Below are positions 20,301-31,619 of a stretch of 64,000 bases of DNA, piece by piece (position 1 is the first letter of the stretch; the number at the start of each line of letters is the position of its first letter). Made by a program: the position numbers and the translations under genes. The stretch comes from Roseibium sp. Sym1 (GTDB taxonomy: Bacteria; Pseudomonadota; Alphaproteobacteria; Rhizobiales; Stappiaceae): assembly GCF_027359675.1 (NCBI RefSeq), contig NZ_CP114786.1:1116001-1180000 (forward strand), read 5' to 3'. The notes beneath the pieces were generated by a model. It was not told the origin of the DNA and did not search any database. It saw nothing but the letters and a program-made list of their open reading frames with translations.

Positions 20301-21449
20301 ATGACAGAATTCCGGACGGCGCAGCTGACCCGTCTGTCCCTGACCGGCTTTCGCAACTATGCCACCCTGTCGCTGGACCTGTCGGCCAGATTGGTGGCCT
20401 TCGTCGGCGCCAACGGCGCCGGCAAGACCAACATCCTGGAAGCCATTTCGTTTCTGACCGCCGGCCGCGGCCTGCGCAGGGCAACCCTTTCGGACATTGC
20501 CCAAAAAGATGGTGACGGCAGCTGGAGCGTGGCCGCCACCGTCCGGCTCGATGGCCTGGAAACCAGGATCGGAACGGGCCTTGCCGCCGGTGTTCCGGGC
20601 CGCAAGGTGCGCATCGACGGCGAAGACGTGCGCGGTTCGGAAAGCCTGCTGGACTACATGCGCGTGCTTTGGCTGGTGCCGTCCATGGACGGCCTGTTCA
20701 CCGGCCCGGCCTCGGACCGGCGCCGGTTTCTCGACCGGCTGACGCTGGCCATCGACCCGGCCCACGGCCGCCGGGTCTCCGATTTCGAAAATGCCCTGCG
20801 CCAACGCAACCGGCTGCTCGACCAGGGCGGAACCGATGCCTATCTGAGCGCGCTCGAACAGCAGGTTGCCGAACTGGGGACCGCCGTCTCGATCGCCCGG
20901 GGTGACACGGTCGGTCTGCTTGCACGCATGATCGCCGATCAGGTGTCCCAGGACCTGCCCTTTCCACATGCGGCGGTCGCCCTGGAAGGGGCGTTCGAGG
21001 CGGAAACCCTCGGCCTCAGCGCCGCCGACCGGGAGGACCATTACCGCCGGATGCTCCGGGACGGGCGCCCGCGCGACCGGGCCGCTGGGCGCACGCTGAG
21101 CGGCCCGCATCTGAGCGACCTGAAGGTCATGCATGCGGCCAAGGCCATGCCGGCCGGCCAGTCCTCGACCGGTGAACAGAAGGCGTTGCTGATCGGGCTT
21201 GTGCTCGCCCATGCCGAACTCACCGCGAAAGTCTCCGGCATGACCCCGGTCCTGCTGCTCGACGAAGTCGCCGCGCATCTCGATCCCGCCCGCCGCTCCG
21301 CCCTGTTTTCGAAGCTGAACGCACTGGGCGGACAGGTGTTCATGACCGGCACGGACGAAGCCCTGTTCGAGGCCCTTCCGGACGACGCGGAAGTGTTCGA
21401 GATCCGCGACCATCAAAGTCACCGCCTGAAGGGGCCTCATCCCACTTAA
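20301..21449 (+). CDS. recF: RecF, recombination mediator ATPase
   Basis: SMC-like ATPase that loads RecA on gapped DNA. Walker A is GANGAGKTNILEAI (about residues 36-49), the ABC signature SSTGEQKALLIGL, and Walker B LLLLDEVAAHLD. At 382 residues it is of usual length. It starts 37 bases after dnaN, so they are likely co-transcribed. Confidence 0.97.
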   Translation: MTEFRTAQLTRLSLTGFRNYATLSLDLSARLVAFVGANGAGKTNILEAISFLTAGRGLRRATLSDIAQKDGDGSWSVAATVRLDGLETRIGTGLAAGVPGRKVRIDGEDVRGSESLLDYMRVLWLVPSMDGLFTGPASDRRRFLDRLTLAIDPAHGRRVSDFENALRQRNRLLDQGGTDAYLSALEQQVAELGTAVSIARGDTVGLLARMIADQVSQDLPFPHAAVALEGAFEAETLGLSAADREDHYRRMLRDGRPRDRAAGRTLSGPHLSDLKVMHAAKAMPAGQSSTGEQKALLIGLVLAHAELTAKVSGMTPVLLLDEVAAHLDPARRSALFSKLNALGGQVFMTGTDEALFEALPDDAEVFEIRDHQSHRLKGPHPT

Positions 21450-21572
21450 ATCCGCCAGAATCTTATGGTTTTCCACCATTATCCCTTCGCTGGCTTGCCA
21501 GCGGCCCCGGCGCGGTTGAACCCCCGCCGGAACCCCGTATAACGGGGGTAGAAAAGACAAAACGATTGGTGA

Positions 21573-24035
<2,463 letters not shown>

Positions 24036-24230
24036 ATGTGAGCTTTCAACAGACTGGTCGTTCCAGGCATTGCGAGACGGCGCGAACGAGCGCCCTTCAG
24101 ATCGTCCCGGCTCCCGGATCAACCTGCCTGAAAAACCGGCCCGGCTCTGGATCGTGACAGTCTTGTCCGGTCTTTACATTGCGATGGCAGGTCTGCGCCC
24201 GACGTGTTTCGGTTTGCAAGATGGCAGAGA

Positions 24231-24268
24231 CGTTTTCCGGTCGAATGAGTCAAAGTGACCGGAAAACG
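24231..24268. terminator. Possible bidirectional terminator between gyrB and flavodoxin gene
   Basis: A perfect 12-bp inverted repeat (CGTTTTCCGGTC and its complement) with a 14-base loop lies between convergent gyrB and the flavodoxin gene, 6 bases past the latter's stop. No T-tract follows on either strand, so termination is inferred from position and stem strength. Confidence 0.55.
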
Positions 24269-24274
24269 CTGTAA

Positions 24275-24799
24275 TCAGGTGCCGGCAAACGCCGTGATTT
24301 TCCGCGTCAGGTCGTCCCAGTCCGTAAATTCCTTCGTGCCTTGAAGGTCTTTTGCCAGGTGCGACGCCAGATCGCCGTCGCGCAAAGCCGATTGCTGAAA
24401 CCAGTCATAGATGCCCGGTTTCACCGCACCGGCGACCATGACAATTTGCGCCGGCTGCCACTGCGCGGCTTCCAGAAACGTGCCGACATATTTCTTGGCC
24501 TCCTCCGCGGTATCGGGAAATGCCGCCGCGAGACTGACGGACACCAGCATACCGGGCAACCCACCAAGCTGGTCCCGGTGCGCGAACACAAACAGCTGAA
24601 GGTCGGACTGGTGCGCTCCCGAATGCACGGATCCCGCCACGATCACCTTGTCATAGTCGCTAAGCGAGAGCCCGCCGGAAGGATCGCTTACGTTGTGAAG
24701 TCGAACCTGATGGCCGCCAGCGGATAAGATGCCGCCGATGAATTTGGCGATCTTTTGCGTCTGTCCTTCAGTGGTTGCATAGACAATCAGGACGTTCAT
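24275..24799 (-). CDS. HemG-like flavodoxin
   Basis: A 174-residue flavodoxin-fold protein beginning MNVLIVYATTEGQTQKIAKF, the FMN phosphate-binding loop. The region VAGSVHSGAHQSDL and the Trp/Lys-containing segment AVKPGIYDWFQQ resemble menaquinone-dependent protoporphyrinogen oxidase (HemG). It could oxidise protoporphyrinogen IX to protoporphyrin IX or act as a general flavodoxin. The start is taken at the second Met because MNVLIVY is the fold's first strand. Confidence 0.75.
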   Translation of the reverse strand: MNVLIVYATTEGQTQKIAKFIGGILSAGGHQVRLHNVSDPSGGLSLSDYDKVIVAGSVHSGAHQSDLQLFVFAHRDQLGGLPGMLVSVSLAAAFPDTAEEAKKYVGTFLEAAQWQPAQIVMVAGAVKPGIYDWFQQSALRDGDLASHLAKDLQGTKEFTDWDDLTRKITAFAGT

Positions 24800-25149
24800 A
24801 TGTAACCCCACCTGCTTTCACACGATGAACCCACGCTAGCACAGGGTCTTCTTACGTCCGTCCGCAATTCCACGTGTTTTACTTTCTGGAATGCGGCATA
24901 AGCCTGGACTGACCGGCACCTGGGGCACAGGCCTTTTGATCGCATGGTCCCGACCGGTCTGGACCTTAGCATCGGAGGTGATGTGAGGGCTCGCGGGCAA
25001 GGTCTACGAAGCCATTCGACCTCAGGGAACAGCCATCCGCTCTTGAAACGCTGTCGGGCTGTCCACATGAGCCTGAAACGTCAAAGGTCAAAGGTCAAAG
25101 ACAAAAGAGCGGCTCACCCGCCGCTCTCTCTTTCAGATCCCTTGGCAGC
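24800..25149. other. Intergenic region with a 7-base tandem repeat
   Basis: About 350 bases without a supported gene. It contains three tandem copies of GTCAAAG (25080-25100) next to the terminator of the GGDEF-EAL gene, and presumably the promoter of the flavodoxin gene near its left end. Confidence 0.7.
25106..25127 (-). terminator. Terminator of the GGDEF-EAL gene
   Basis: A 7-bp stem AGAGCGG/CCGCTCT with an 8-base loop, followed on the minus strand by TTTGTCTTT, 22 bases after the stop codon at 25150. Confidence 0.75.
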
Positions 25150-27243
25150 TTAACCGCCGGGCCAGGGCTCCGGACGGCCGAAGTAGAAGCCCTGGGCGGC
25201 CTCGATGTCCAGGTCGCGCAAAAGAGCGGCCTCCTCGGCCGTTTCCACATGCTTGGCGATCACCTTGATGCCAAGCTCGTGCGCGGCCCGCACAAGGCCG
25301 TTGAGGATCGCCGCCTTGGCCGGTTCGTCGACAACCTGCTGGGTCAGGCTCGATTCCAGCTTGAGCCACTCCACACGCAGGCTCGTCAGCCGCGACAGGA
25401 CAGGCCAGTGACCGGCGAAATCGTCGATCGCGGTCTGGCACCCGAGTTCGCTGACAAACTTGAAGAAGGCCTCCACCGTGGCCGGCTCGCGCAGAAAGTC
25501 CTTTTCCGCGATCTCCAGGCAGAGCTTCGATGCCAGCAGCGGATTGACCGACAGCCGGTTGTAAAGTCCATCGCGGAAACTGGGATCCCTGGCCGACTCG
25601 GCCGAGACGTTCATCGTCAGGATCGACCGTCCCGGATTGCGTTCGGCAGCATCCAGAACCTTGTCCAGGGTCCAGCCGTCAACCTGGGCTATGAACCCCG
25701 ACCGTTCCGCCGCGGAAATCCAAGCCCTGGACGACAGCCCCCTTGCCCGGTCTCCCTGCAGGCGCAGAAGGATCTCCGAACCGCAGATCCGGTTCTTCTC
25801 CAGGCACATGATCGGCATCGCATAGAGGGTCAGCTCATTGCCCCGGAAGCTGCCGGGCTCGGGCAGATCGACCAGCTCGATGCCGGATGACTGGCACTCG
25901 GAGGCCTCCACGCAATGGATCTCCACCGAACGGCCGCCGAAACGCTTGCCGCGCAGGCAGGCCCGGTCGGCAAGTCCCAGCAGAACCGTGGCATCGGATT
26001 CGCGCAGCGAAAGCGCGCTGTCGACAAAGGCAACACCGATGGAACCGCCGATGGTGAACACGCGGTCGCCGACTTCCAGGCGGATGCGATCGAAACCGTC
26101 CAGGATCTTTTCGGCAACATCCAGCGCGGCTTCCTCGTTCGCCGCCGGAACCATGCCGGCGAATTCATCCCCGCCGATACGCGCGGCCGTGCCGAATTCG
26201 CCGAGTGTGAGACGCAGGCAAGCCGCCACGCGCAGCAACATGTCGTCACCGGCGTCATGGCCGCCGAGATCGTTGACCTTCTTGAACTCGTCCAGATCGA
26301 TATAGAAAATAGCCAGACCGGTTTCGCGATCGGCGGCCAGCCGGCACAATTCACGCTTCAGCGCCCGGGTGAACGCCCGGCGGTTTTCCAGCCCCGTCAA
26401 GGGATCGAGATAGGCCAGCCGCCTGTTTTCGGCAATCTCCTGCGGACAATCGACATTGCGCCGGATGATGACCATCGAGGCACGCGCACCGTTTGCGCCG
26501 GTCGCCGGTCCTGGAATGGGCACGATGCGCAACTCGCACATTTGCCGATCCCCCGTGCTGCCGGCTGTTTCGAAGCTGCGGCTTTCCGGAATGTAAAGGC
26601 ATTGCGCACGGTCGGCGTCCAGACCGTCGAGCGCTTCCGTCAGCAGGTCGGCATCATGCGCGCCGCCGATGATTTCCAGCAGTCTGGCTGCCTTCTGCGC
26701 GGTGCTCTCGGAACCTTGAAAGATCAGGACATCATCCGGAAAATGTTCCAGGATGCCGACCTCTCCGTCTCCCTTGGACGGCCTGTTCGGCGCCGTCACG
26801 GGTGAGGCGATCCTGGCAACCTCTTCCTGCGCGGTATCTTCCATTTCGAACTGGACCAGCACTGCCTGATGTTCTCCCGACAGGGAGACGAAGGAGGTGC
26901 AGATCATGTGGTTGCAGAATGCGGTGCCCGAACGCATGAGGATCGTGCCGCTTGCCTGGGCCGGCACGCCGCTGAACGCCGCCGACAGAACCGCTTCACA
27001 GCGTTTCCAGCTGCCTTCAGTCAACAGCTCCTGCAGGCTGCCGGGTACCGGAACCACACCCTTTGCGGCGCAGTTCGTTTTCATGTGTTTGTTGTGAACA
27101 AGAATGCGACCGTCCTGCCCGACATAAGCCGCGGCATGCGGAAGCACTTCAAGCAAAGACGAGTGAAACCCCTTGAGCGTCTTCTTGTCTGCACGACCGG
27201 ATTGATCCAGCCGGTCATCAATGAACCGTTGGCTGACTTGCAC
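25150..27243 (-). CDS. GGDEF-EAL cyclic di-GMP signalling protein
   Basis: A 697-residue cytoplasmic protein. A PAS-like segment is near residues 30-90. The GGDEF domain starts at LDPLTGLENRRAF (about residue 280) and has intact GGDEF; no RxxD I-site lies upstream. The EAL domain (about 445-690) keeps ExLxR as EILLR, the Asn in MNVSAES, DDFAGHW and the Gln in QGFYFGRP, but the AEGVE motif reads AKHVE, with the usual Glu replaced by Lys. The cyclase half may therefore be active and the phosphodiesterase half weakened. Confidence 0.88.
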   Translation of the reverse strand: MQVSQRFIDDRLDQSGRADKKTLKGFHSSLLEVLPHAAAYVGQDGRILVHNKHMKTNCAAKGVVPVPGSLQELLTEGSWKRCEAVLSAAFSGVPAQASGTILMRSGTAFCNHMICTSFVSLSGEHQAVLVQFEMEDTAQEEVARIASPVTAPNRPSKGDGEVGILEHFPDDVLIFQGSESTAQKAARLLEIIGGAHDADLLTEALDGLDADRAQCLYIPESRSFETAGSTGDRQMCELRIVPIPGPATGANGARASMVIIRRNVDCPQEIAENRRLAYLDPLTGLENRRAFTRALKRELCRLAADRETGLAIFYIDLDEFKKVNDLGGHDAGDDMLLRVAACLRLTLGEFGTAARIGGDEFAGMVPAANEEAALDVAEKILDGFDRIRLEVGDRVFTIGGSIGVAFVDSALSLRESDATVLLGLADRACLRGKRFGGRSVEIHCVEASECQSSGIELVDLPEPGSFRGNELTLYAMPIMCLEKNRICGSEILLRLQGDRARGLSSRAWISAAERSGFIAQVDGWTLDKVLDAAERNPGRSILTMNVSAESARDPSFRDGLYNRLSVNPLLASKLCLEIAEKDFLREPATVEAFFKFVSELGCQTAIDDFAGHWPVLSRLTSLRVEWLKLESSLTQQVVDEPAKAAILNGLVRAAHELGIKVIAKHVETAEEAALLRDLDIEAAQGFYFGRPEPWPGG

Positions 27244-27585
27244 CAGACCGCCCTTTCAAAATTGCCGTTTAATTGGCGCATACTCAAATACACATTGCGC
27301 CGCCCCTGCGAAAAACAATTAACACAGTCCGGTTCCCAAAACTGAAACAGAAAAATTACCCACAACTCTTAGAATTTTTATAGTAAACAGGATATTTACG
27401 CAATATATTCAAAATTATATTAAATTTTATCTTAGTTTTATACTAATTCAGATTCACCTTTGCAAACACGCCATATTTTGATCACGACATCGACGTAAAG
27501 CCGCCGCTACGGAATGTTAGGGGATGCCCCTGACTTGGCCGCCAGTCTCGGTCAAATTTTTGTAATAAGCTCCGGAAATACACCC
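27244..27585. other. AT-rich intergenic region
   Basis: About 340 bases, strikingly AT-rich from 27340 to 27480, between the divergent GGDEF-EAL and RlpA-like genes. It must contain promoters for both; I could not fix them. No gene is supported. Confidence 0.6.
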
Positions 27586-28002
27586 ATGAAGAGTTTTGTT
27601 ATCGCAAAACAGCCCTTGCTTGCCGCGGTTTGCGTCCTCGTTCCGTTCTTCGCCGGTGCTGCCGCACCCGCGCAGGCAGCGCCGTTCCAGCAATGCGGAA
27701 AAGCGTCCTGGTACAAGCTTGGCGGCAAAACGGCCAGCGGAGAGAAGGCCAATCCGAACGGCTTGACTGCGGCGCACCGGACGTTGCCGTTCGGCACGCT
27801 GGTCAGCGTCACCAATCTCGCCAACGGCAAGTCCGTCACCGTGCGGATCAACGACCGCGGGCCTTTTGCGAAAGGGCGGGTGATCGATGTCACCTGGGCC
27901 GCCGCGAGGGAGCTCGGCTTCGTGCGCAAGGGCATCACTCGCGTGAAGGTATCCGATGGAAGCACCAAGTCTGGCCAGAAGCATAAGCAAAATTGCCAAT
28001 AA
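27586..28002 (+). CDS. RlpA-like double-psi beta-barrel secreted protein
   Basis: A 138-residue exported protein. The N-terminal signal peptide (about residues 1-30, hydrophobic core [18 protein letters not shown], probable cleavage after AQA) has no lipobox. The mature part is one RlpA/DPBB domain: [47 protein letters not shown], with the conserved Asp and catalytic-type residues. It has no SPOR domain. Likely a periplasmic lytic transglycosylase on denuded glycan strands. The start is taken at MKSF because it begins the signal peptide. Confidence 0.88.
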   Translation: MKSFVIAKQPLLAAVCVLVPFFAGAAAPAQAAPFQQCGKASWYKLGGKTASGEKANPNGLTAAHRTLPFGTLVSVTNLANGKSVTVRINDRGPFAKGRVIDVTWAAARELGFVRKGITRVKVSDGSTKSGQKHKQNCQ

Positions 28003-28204
28003 ATAACCGGCAAGAGCAGCGGTCCGGAGAACCTGAACAGGCACTCATATCCTTTATGACAAATTTAAGATGCTGAAATTAATAAGCAAATTTTCATACC
28101 GCTTTCTTTCGAAAACAACTCAGTATGAATAACGATCAGTCGCATTACAGTGAATCAAAAAATAAAATATTTTACGGTAATGACAATCGCAAAAGATGCC
28201 GCTA
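28003..28204. other. AT-rich intergenic stretch upstream of a candidate small RNA
   Basis: No coding frame is supported. The sequence is AT-rich up to 28185 and then changes to the GC-rich candidate small RNA. It may hold that RNA's promoter; GCTAGAGT at 28201-28208 is a possible -10. Confidence 0.5.
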
Positions 28205-28207
28205 GAG

Positions 28208-28282
28208 TTGCCGCCGTGGTCGATGGGGCCACGTGCACAGTAACTTTATTCGCGCAGTCTTAATCGGCTGCGCGTTTTTTTT
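28208..28282 (+). ncRNA. Candidate small RNA with its own terminator
   Basis: Two hairpins lie close together with no open frame: CGTGG/CCACG (28215-28233), then a perfect 7-bp stem CGCGCAG/CTGCGCG with a 10-base loop (28251-28274) followed by eight T residues (28275-28282). The terminator is over 240 bases past the RlpA-like gene, which favours an independent short transcript of about 70-75 bases. The 5' end is a guess. I do not recognise the family. Confidence 0.5.
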
Positions 28283-28375
28283 GAGGCTTCAGAAAGCCGT
28301 TCCGGGCCGCCGCAAACCTGTCCCTCAGGAAGGGCCGCCCGGCGTCGCACCTGCCGCCGCCAGACTGTTTTACCG

Positions 28376-29932
28376 TCAGACCGTTTCACCGGCAGCAAGC
28401 CGCTCGCGGAAACCGGCCGCATGCCTCCTGCAGGCTGCCTGTTGGTCCGCATCCATCCTCGACCAGGACGCGTATGCGCGGCCGAGACGCGGATTGGCAC
28501 GCAGCACATGCGCGTTGCGATCGAGAAAATCCCAATAGAGTGCATTGAAGGGGCATGCCCGGTCACCGGTCCGCTGCCGGACGTCATAGGCACATGCGCC
28601 GCAATAGTCCGACATCTTGTTGATGTAGTTGCCGCCGGACATGTAGGGCTTCGAGCCGAGCAGGCCCCCATCCGCAAACTGGCTCATGCCGAGCGTGTTC
28701 GGCAACTCAACCCATTCATAGGCATCGGCATAGACCGCCAGGTACCATTCATGAACCTCATGCGGGTCGACGCCGGCGAGCAGGGCAAAATTGCCGGTGA
28801 TCATCAACCGCTGGATATGATGGGCATAGGCTTCCTCGACGGTCTGGGTTATCGCCTCGGCCATGCAACGCATCCGGGTGTTGCCGGTCCAGTAGAAGCC
28901 GGGCAGAGGCGCCGTCGCGTCCAAGGCGTTTTCACCGGCGTAGCCCGGCATCTTCAGCCAGTAGATGCCACGCACATATTCGCGCCATCCCAGGATCTGG
29001 CGAATAAAGCCTTCCGCGGCGTTGATCGGCGCCCGGCCCTCCTGATAGGCGGCCTCGACCTTGCGGCACAGCGCCATCGGATCGAGCAGGCCGGCATTCA
29101 GATAGGCCGACAGCACAGAGTGATACAGGAATTTCTCACCGCGCAGCATGGCGTCCTGGTAGGTGCCGAAATCGGCCAGGGACGATTCCAGAAAATGGTC
29201 GAACGCCGTCTCGGCCTGGGCACGCGTGACCGCGAACCGGAACGGCTCCAGGTCGCCGATGTGATCGGCAAAACGCCGCCCGACCAGATCCAGCACCTCT
29301 TGCGTGGTCCGGTCGGGTTCGAACCGCGCGGGCGTGGGCATGAACAGGTCCGGCTTTGCCGGCCTGCGGTTGTCGGCATCGAAATTCCACTTACCGCCGG
29401 CGGGTTTGCCATCCTCCATCAACAGGCCGGTCCTGCGGCGCATGTCTCGGTAGAAATGCTCCATCCGCAACTGCCTGCGCCCGGAGGCCCAGGCCCGGAA
29501 CGCGGTCAGGTCGCACAGGAAGCGCGTGTCGGTGACAATGTCCACCGGAACGCCCAGGGGCTCCGACCAGCCGCGCATGTCCTCCAGAACCCGCCATTCG
29601 CCGGGCTCGGTGACCACGATCCGATCCGGGGTCAGGCGCCGGGCGGCGCGCACCACCTCGCTCCGGAAACTGCCGGTGTTGCCGTCCTCGTCCAGCCGCA
29701 CATAGTCCACCTGCCAGCCGGCCGCGCGCAGCTCCCCGGCAAAGTGGCGCATGGCGGAGAACAGGAAGGCGATCTTCTTCTTGTGGTGGCGCACATAGGT
29801 CGCCTCCTCCACCACCTCGACCATCAGCACCCGGTCACGCGCCGGGTCCGCCCGCTTGAGGCTCGACAGGCCGGGCGTCAGCTGGTCTCCAAGGACAAGA
29901 ACGAGATTTCGGCACCGGGATCGGTCGGTCAT
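28376..29932 (-). CDS. FeS-type cryptochrome/photolyase (PhrB class)
   Basis: A 518-residue flavoprotein of the iron-sulfur bacterial cryptochrome and photolyase class, whose studied members repair 6-4 photoproducts with light or act as photoreceptors. It starts SRCRNLVLVLGDQLTPGLSSL after the initiator. The C-terminal half has the FAD-binding helices (ILGWREYVRGIYWLKMPGY) and the Cys set expected for the 4Fe-4S cluster (DYCGACAYDVRQRTG and ACPFNALYWDF). A 38-codon upstream extension is not family-like. Confidence 0.93.
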   Translation of the reverse strand: MTDRSRCRNLVLVLGDQLTPGLSSLKRADPARDRVLMVEVVEEATYVRHHKKKIAFLFSAMRHFAGELRAAGWQVDYVRLDEDGNTGSFRSEVVRAARRLTPDRIVVTEPGEWRVLEDMRGWSEPLGVPVDIVTDTRFLCDLTAFRAWASGRRQLRMEHFYRDMRRRTGLLMEDGKPAGGKWNFDADNRRPAKPDLFMPTPARFEPDRTTQEVLDLVGRRFADHIGDLEPFRFAVTRAQAETAFDHFLESSLADFGTYQDAMLRGEKFLYHSVLSAYLNAGLLDPMALCRKVEAAYQEGRAPINAAEGFIRQILGWREYVRGIYWLKMPGYAGENALDATAPLPGFYWTGNTRMRCMAEAITQTVEEAYAHHIQRLMITGNFALLAGVDPHEVHEWYLAVYADAYEWVELPNTLGMSQFADGGLLGSKPYMSGGNYINKMSDYCGACAYDVRQRTGDRACPFNALYWDFLDRNAHVLRANPRLGRAYASWSRMDADQQAACRRHAAGFRERLAAGETV

Positions 29933-30140
29933 GAGGCCCCAGGGGTGTTGCAACAGTGCCCTTCCTACGCAGGCCGGCCGCTTTCCTATCACTTCGGATC
30001 GGAAATTTTCTTGGGGGCTCGCCTGCCGGGGCTGGCGGCCTTTCATATCTTGTCCAAAATCTCAGAAAGCCATTGCCCCTTTCAGCGGGATCTAGTATCA
30101 GGACGCTCTATCCACGCCCGTGACAGTCCACGCGCGAAGA

Positions 30141-30217
<77 letters not shown>

Positions 30218-30402
30218 AGAATCGCAACAATTTCAGCAAGTTACGGAACGCACTCAAAAAGTGACGCTCTGACACTGCAAATTTTTGCGAGTATTTTCTG
30301 TCGATTTTCGAGTTGTGCTCGTACAAATCCCGTACAGGGCCTTTCTGAAGTTTGGGGCGGCATGAGCACGCGCCTTGCCTGCATTTCGGCAGGGAGGCAC
30401 GC

Positions 30403-31161
30403 ATGAGCGAGCGTCGTCCGTTCCGGGAAGTGAAGCTTCAGTGGCTGCGCCTGCTTAGCTGTGATGCCAATATCAATGACAATGCCAAGTGCGTCGCGCT
30501 CTACATCGTGACCGCACATGTGAACGGCCACACCGAGAAGGCGTGGCCGTCCTACAAGACCATTGCCGAAGCAACCGGCAAGAGCATCAAATCCGTCCAA
30601 CGCGCCATCCGAGATCTGGAAATCGGTGAATGGCTCAGCGTTCAACGCGGGAATGGCGTCGGGCACAATACGGAGTATTGCCCTACCGACGCCTCGATTC
30701 TAAAGGCCTGCGAGCTTCGAGAAAAGACGGACAAATCTGTCCCCCTTGCCTCTTCTGAAGGCGGACAGATCTGTCCCGAAAGGCGGTCAGATGTGTCCGG
30801 CAAAGGCGGTCAAATTTGTCCACCAAACTTAGAGAAAGAAATAAATAAAAAACCTAACGCGCGTGAGGCGCACGCGAAGTCGGCTCCCCGCCGTTCCATT
30901 CCCGTCGTCGTCCTACCAACTGCCCAGACCAGACAGGTCGATGAATGGAACGCCTGGCTTGCCGAAAAGACCCTGCCTGACCTGGCGCGGTTCGATCTCG
31001 CAACCAGCGTGAACGGCTCGTCCGGATACCAACTTCCAGGGCGATGGCCACCGGAAGATGGCTCGGACAAAGAACAAGACTGCCTGTCGTATTTCCTGAA
31101 CAGACTGCCAGCGATCGCACACCAAATGGCCTCTCAGACGGCCTATAGGCAGGTGGCATGA
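30403..31161 (+). CDS. Replication-initiator-like winged-helix protein
   Basis: A 252-residue protein starting [18 protein letters not shown]. Residues about 20-90 form a helix-turn-helix domain ([20 protein letters not shown], then [14 protein letters not shown]) like plasmid initiators and HTH_36-type proteins. Its middle part is encoded by four 14-bp palindromes (30729-30821), giving a repeated GGQICP-like peptide; these may be iterons or operators. It overlaps mobC by ATGA. Initiation of episomal replication or transcriptional control of the mob operon are both possible. Confidence 0.6.
   Translation: MSERRPFREVKLQWLRLLSCDANINDNAKCVALYIVTAHVNGHTEKAWPSYKTIAEATGKSIKSVQRAIRDLEIGEWLSVQRGNGVGHNTEYCPTDASILKACELREKTDKSVPLASSEGGQICPERRSDVSGKGGQICPPNLEKEINKKPNAREAHAKSAPRRSIPVVVLPTAQTRQVDEWNAWLAEKTLPDLARFDLATSVNGSSGYQLPGRWPPEDGSDKEQDCLSYFLNRLPAIAHQMASQTAYRQVA
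30729..30821 (+). repeat. Four 14-bp palindromic repeats inside the initiator-like gene
   Basis: Copies at 30729-30742, 30763-30776, 30785-30798 and 30808-30821 follow GGwCAnATnTGTCC. The second, GGACAGATCTGTCC, is a perfect palindrome. Start-to-start distances are 34, 22 and 23 bases, the last two near two helical turns. Iteron-like binding sites for the encoded protein are the natural reading. Confidence 0.75.
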
Positions 31162-31619
31162 CTGCGGCGGATCTGACAAGAGCAAGGCGACCCATGTCAT
31201 ACGACACGGGACCTTGCGAGGGGCGGCAGGCCTCCCCTTCGAACCCCTCCGGACCGCAAACGGCCCGTCTCGCCGAGACGGTTGTTATGCGCTGTACGAC
31301 GGAGGAAAAGAAACATCTCAAGCGCCGCGCCGCCGCGGACAAAATCTCCGTCTCGGAGCTGTTGCGCGGGGCGTTGGGGCAGATCAAAGCCTCTCGCCGC
31401 CGTGCCACGTCCCAGGTCGATCCGAAGCTTGTGACCGCGCTCAGTCGCATCGGCACCAACCTGAACCAGATCGCCCGCGCCGTGAACTCCGCCCAGGCGG
31501 CTGGCGAGATGCGCCAGATCGACGGCCTGCAACTGCTTGCTGAGCTGATCGGCATCGAGCGCCAGATGTCGGCGCTTCTTGCCAGCCACACCCAGCAGGA
31601 TGCGGGCCATGCTGATTAA
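31158..31619 (+). CDS. mobC: MobC-like relaxosome accessory protein
   Basis: A 153-residue protein with a ribbon-helix-helix-type N-terminal DNA-binding region (VVMRCTTEEKKHLKRRAAAD) and the MobC signature SRIGTNLNQIARAVNSAQAA. It would bind oriT and help the relaxase open the strand. Its ATG overlaps the upstream stop, and its 3' end overlaps the relaxase start, so the three genes are translationally coupled. An internal Met at 31194 is an alternative start. Confidence 0.85.
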   Translation: MTAADLTRARRPMSYDTGPCEGRQASPSNPSGPQTARLAETVVMRCTTEEKKHLKRRAAADKISVSELLRGALGQIKASRRRATSQVDPKLVTALSRIGTNLNQIARAVNSAQAAGEMRQIDGLQLLAELIGIERQMSALLASHTQQDAGHAD

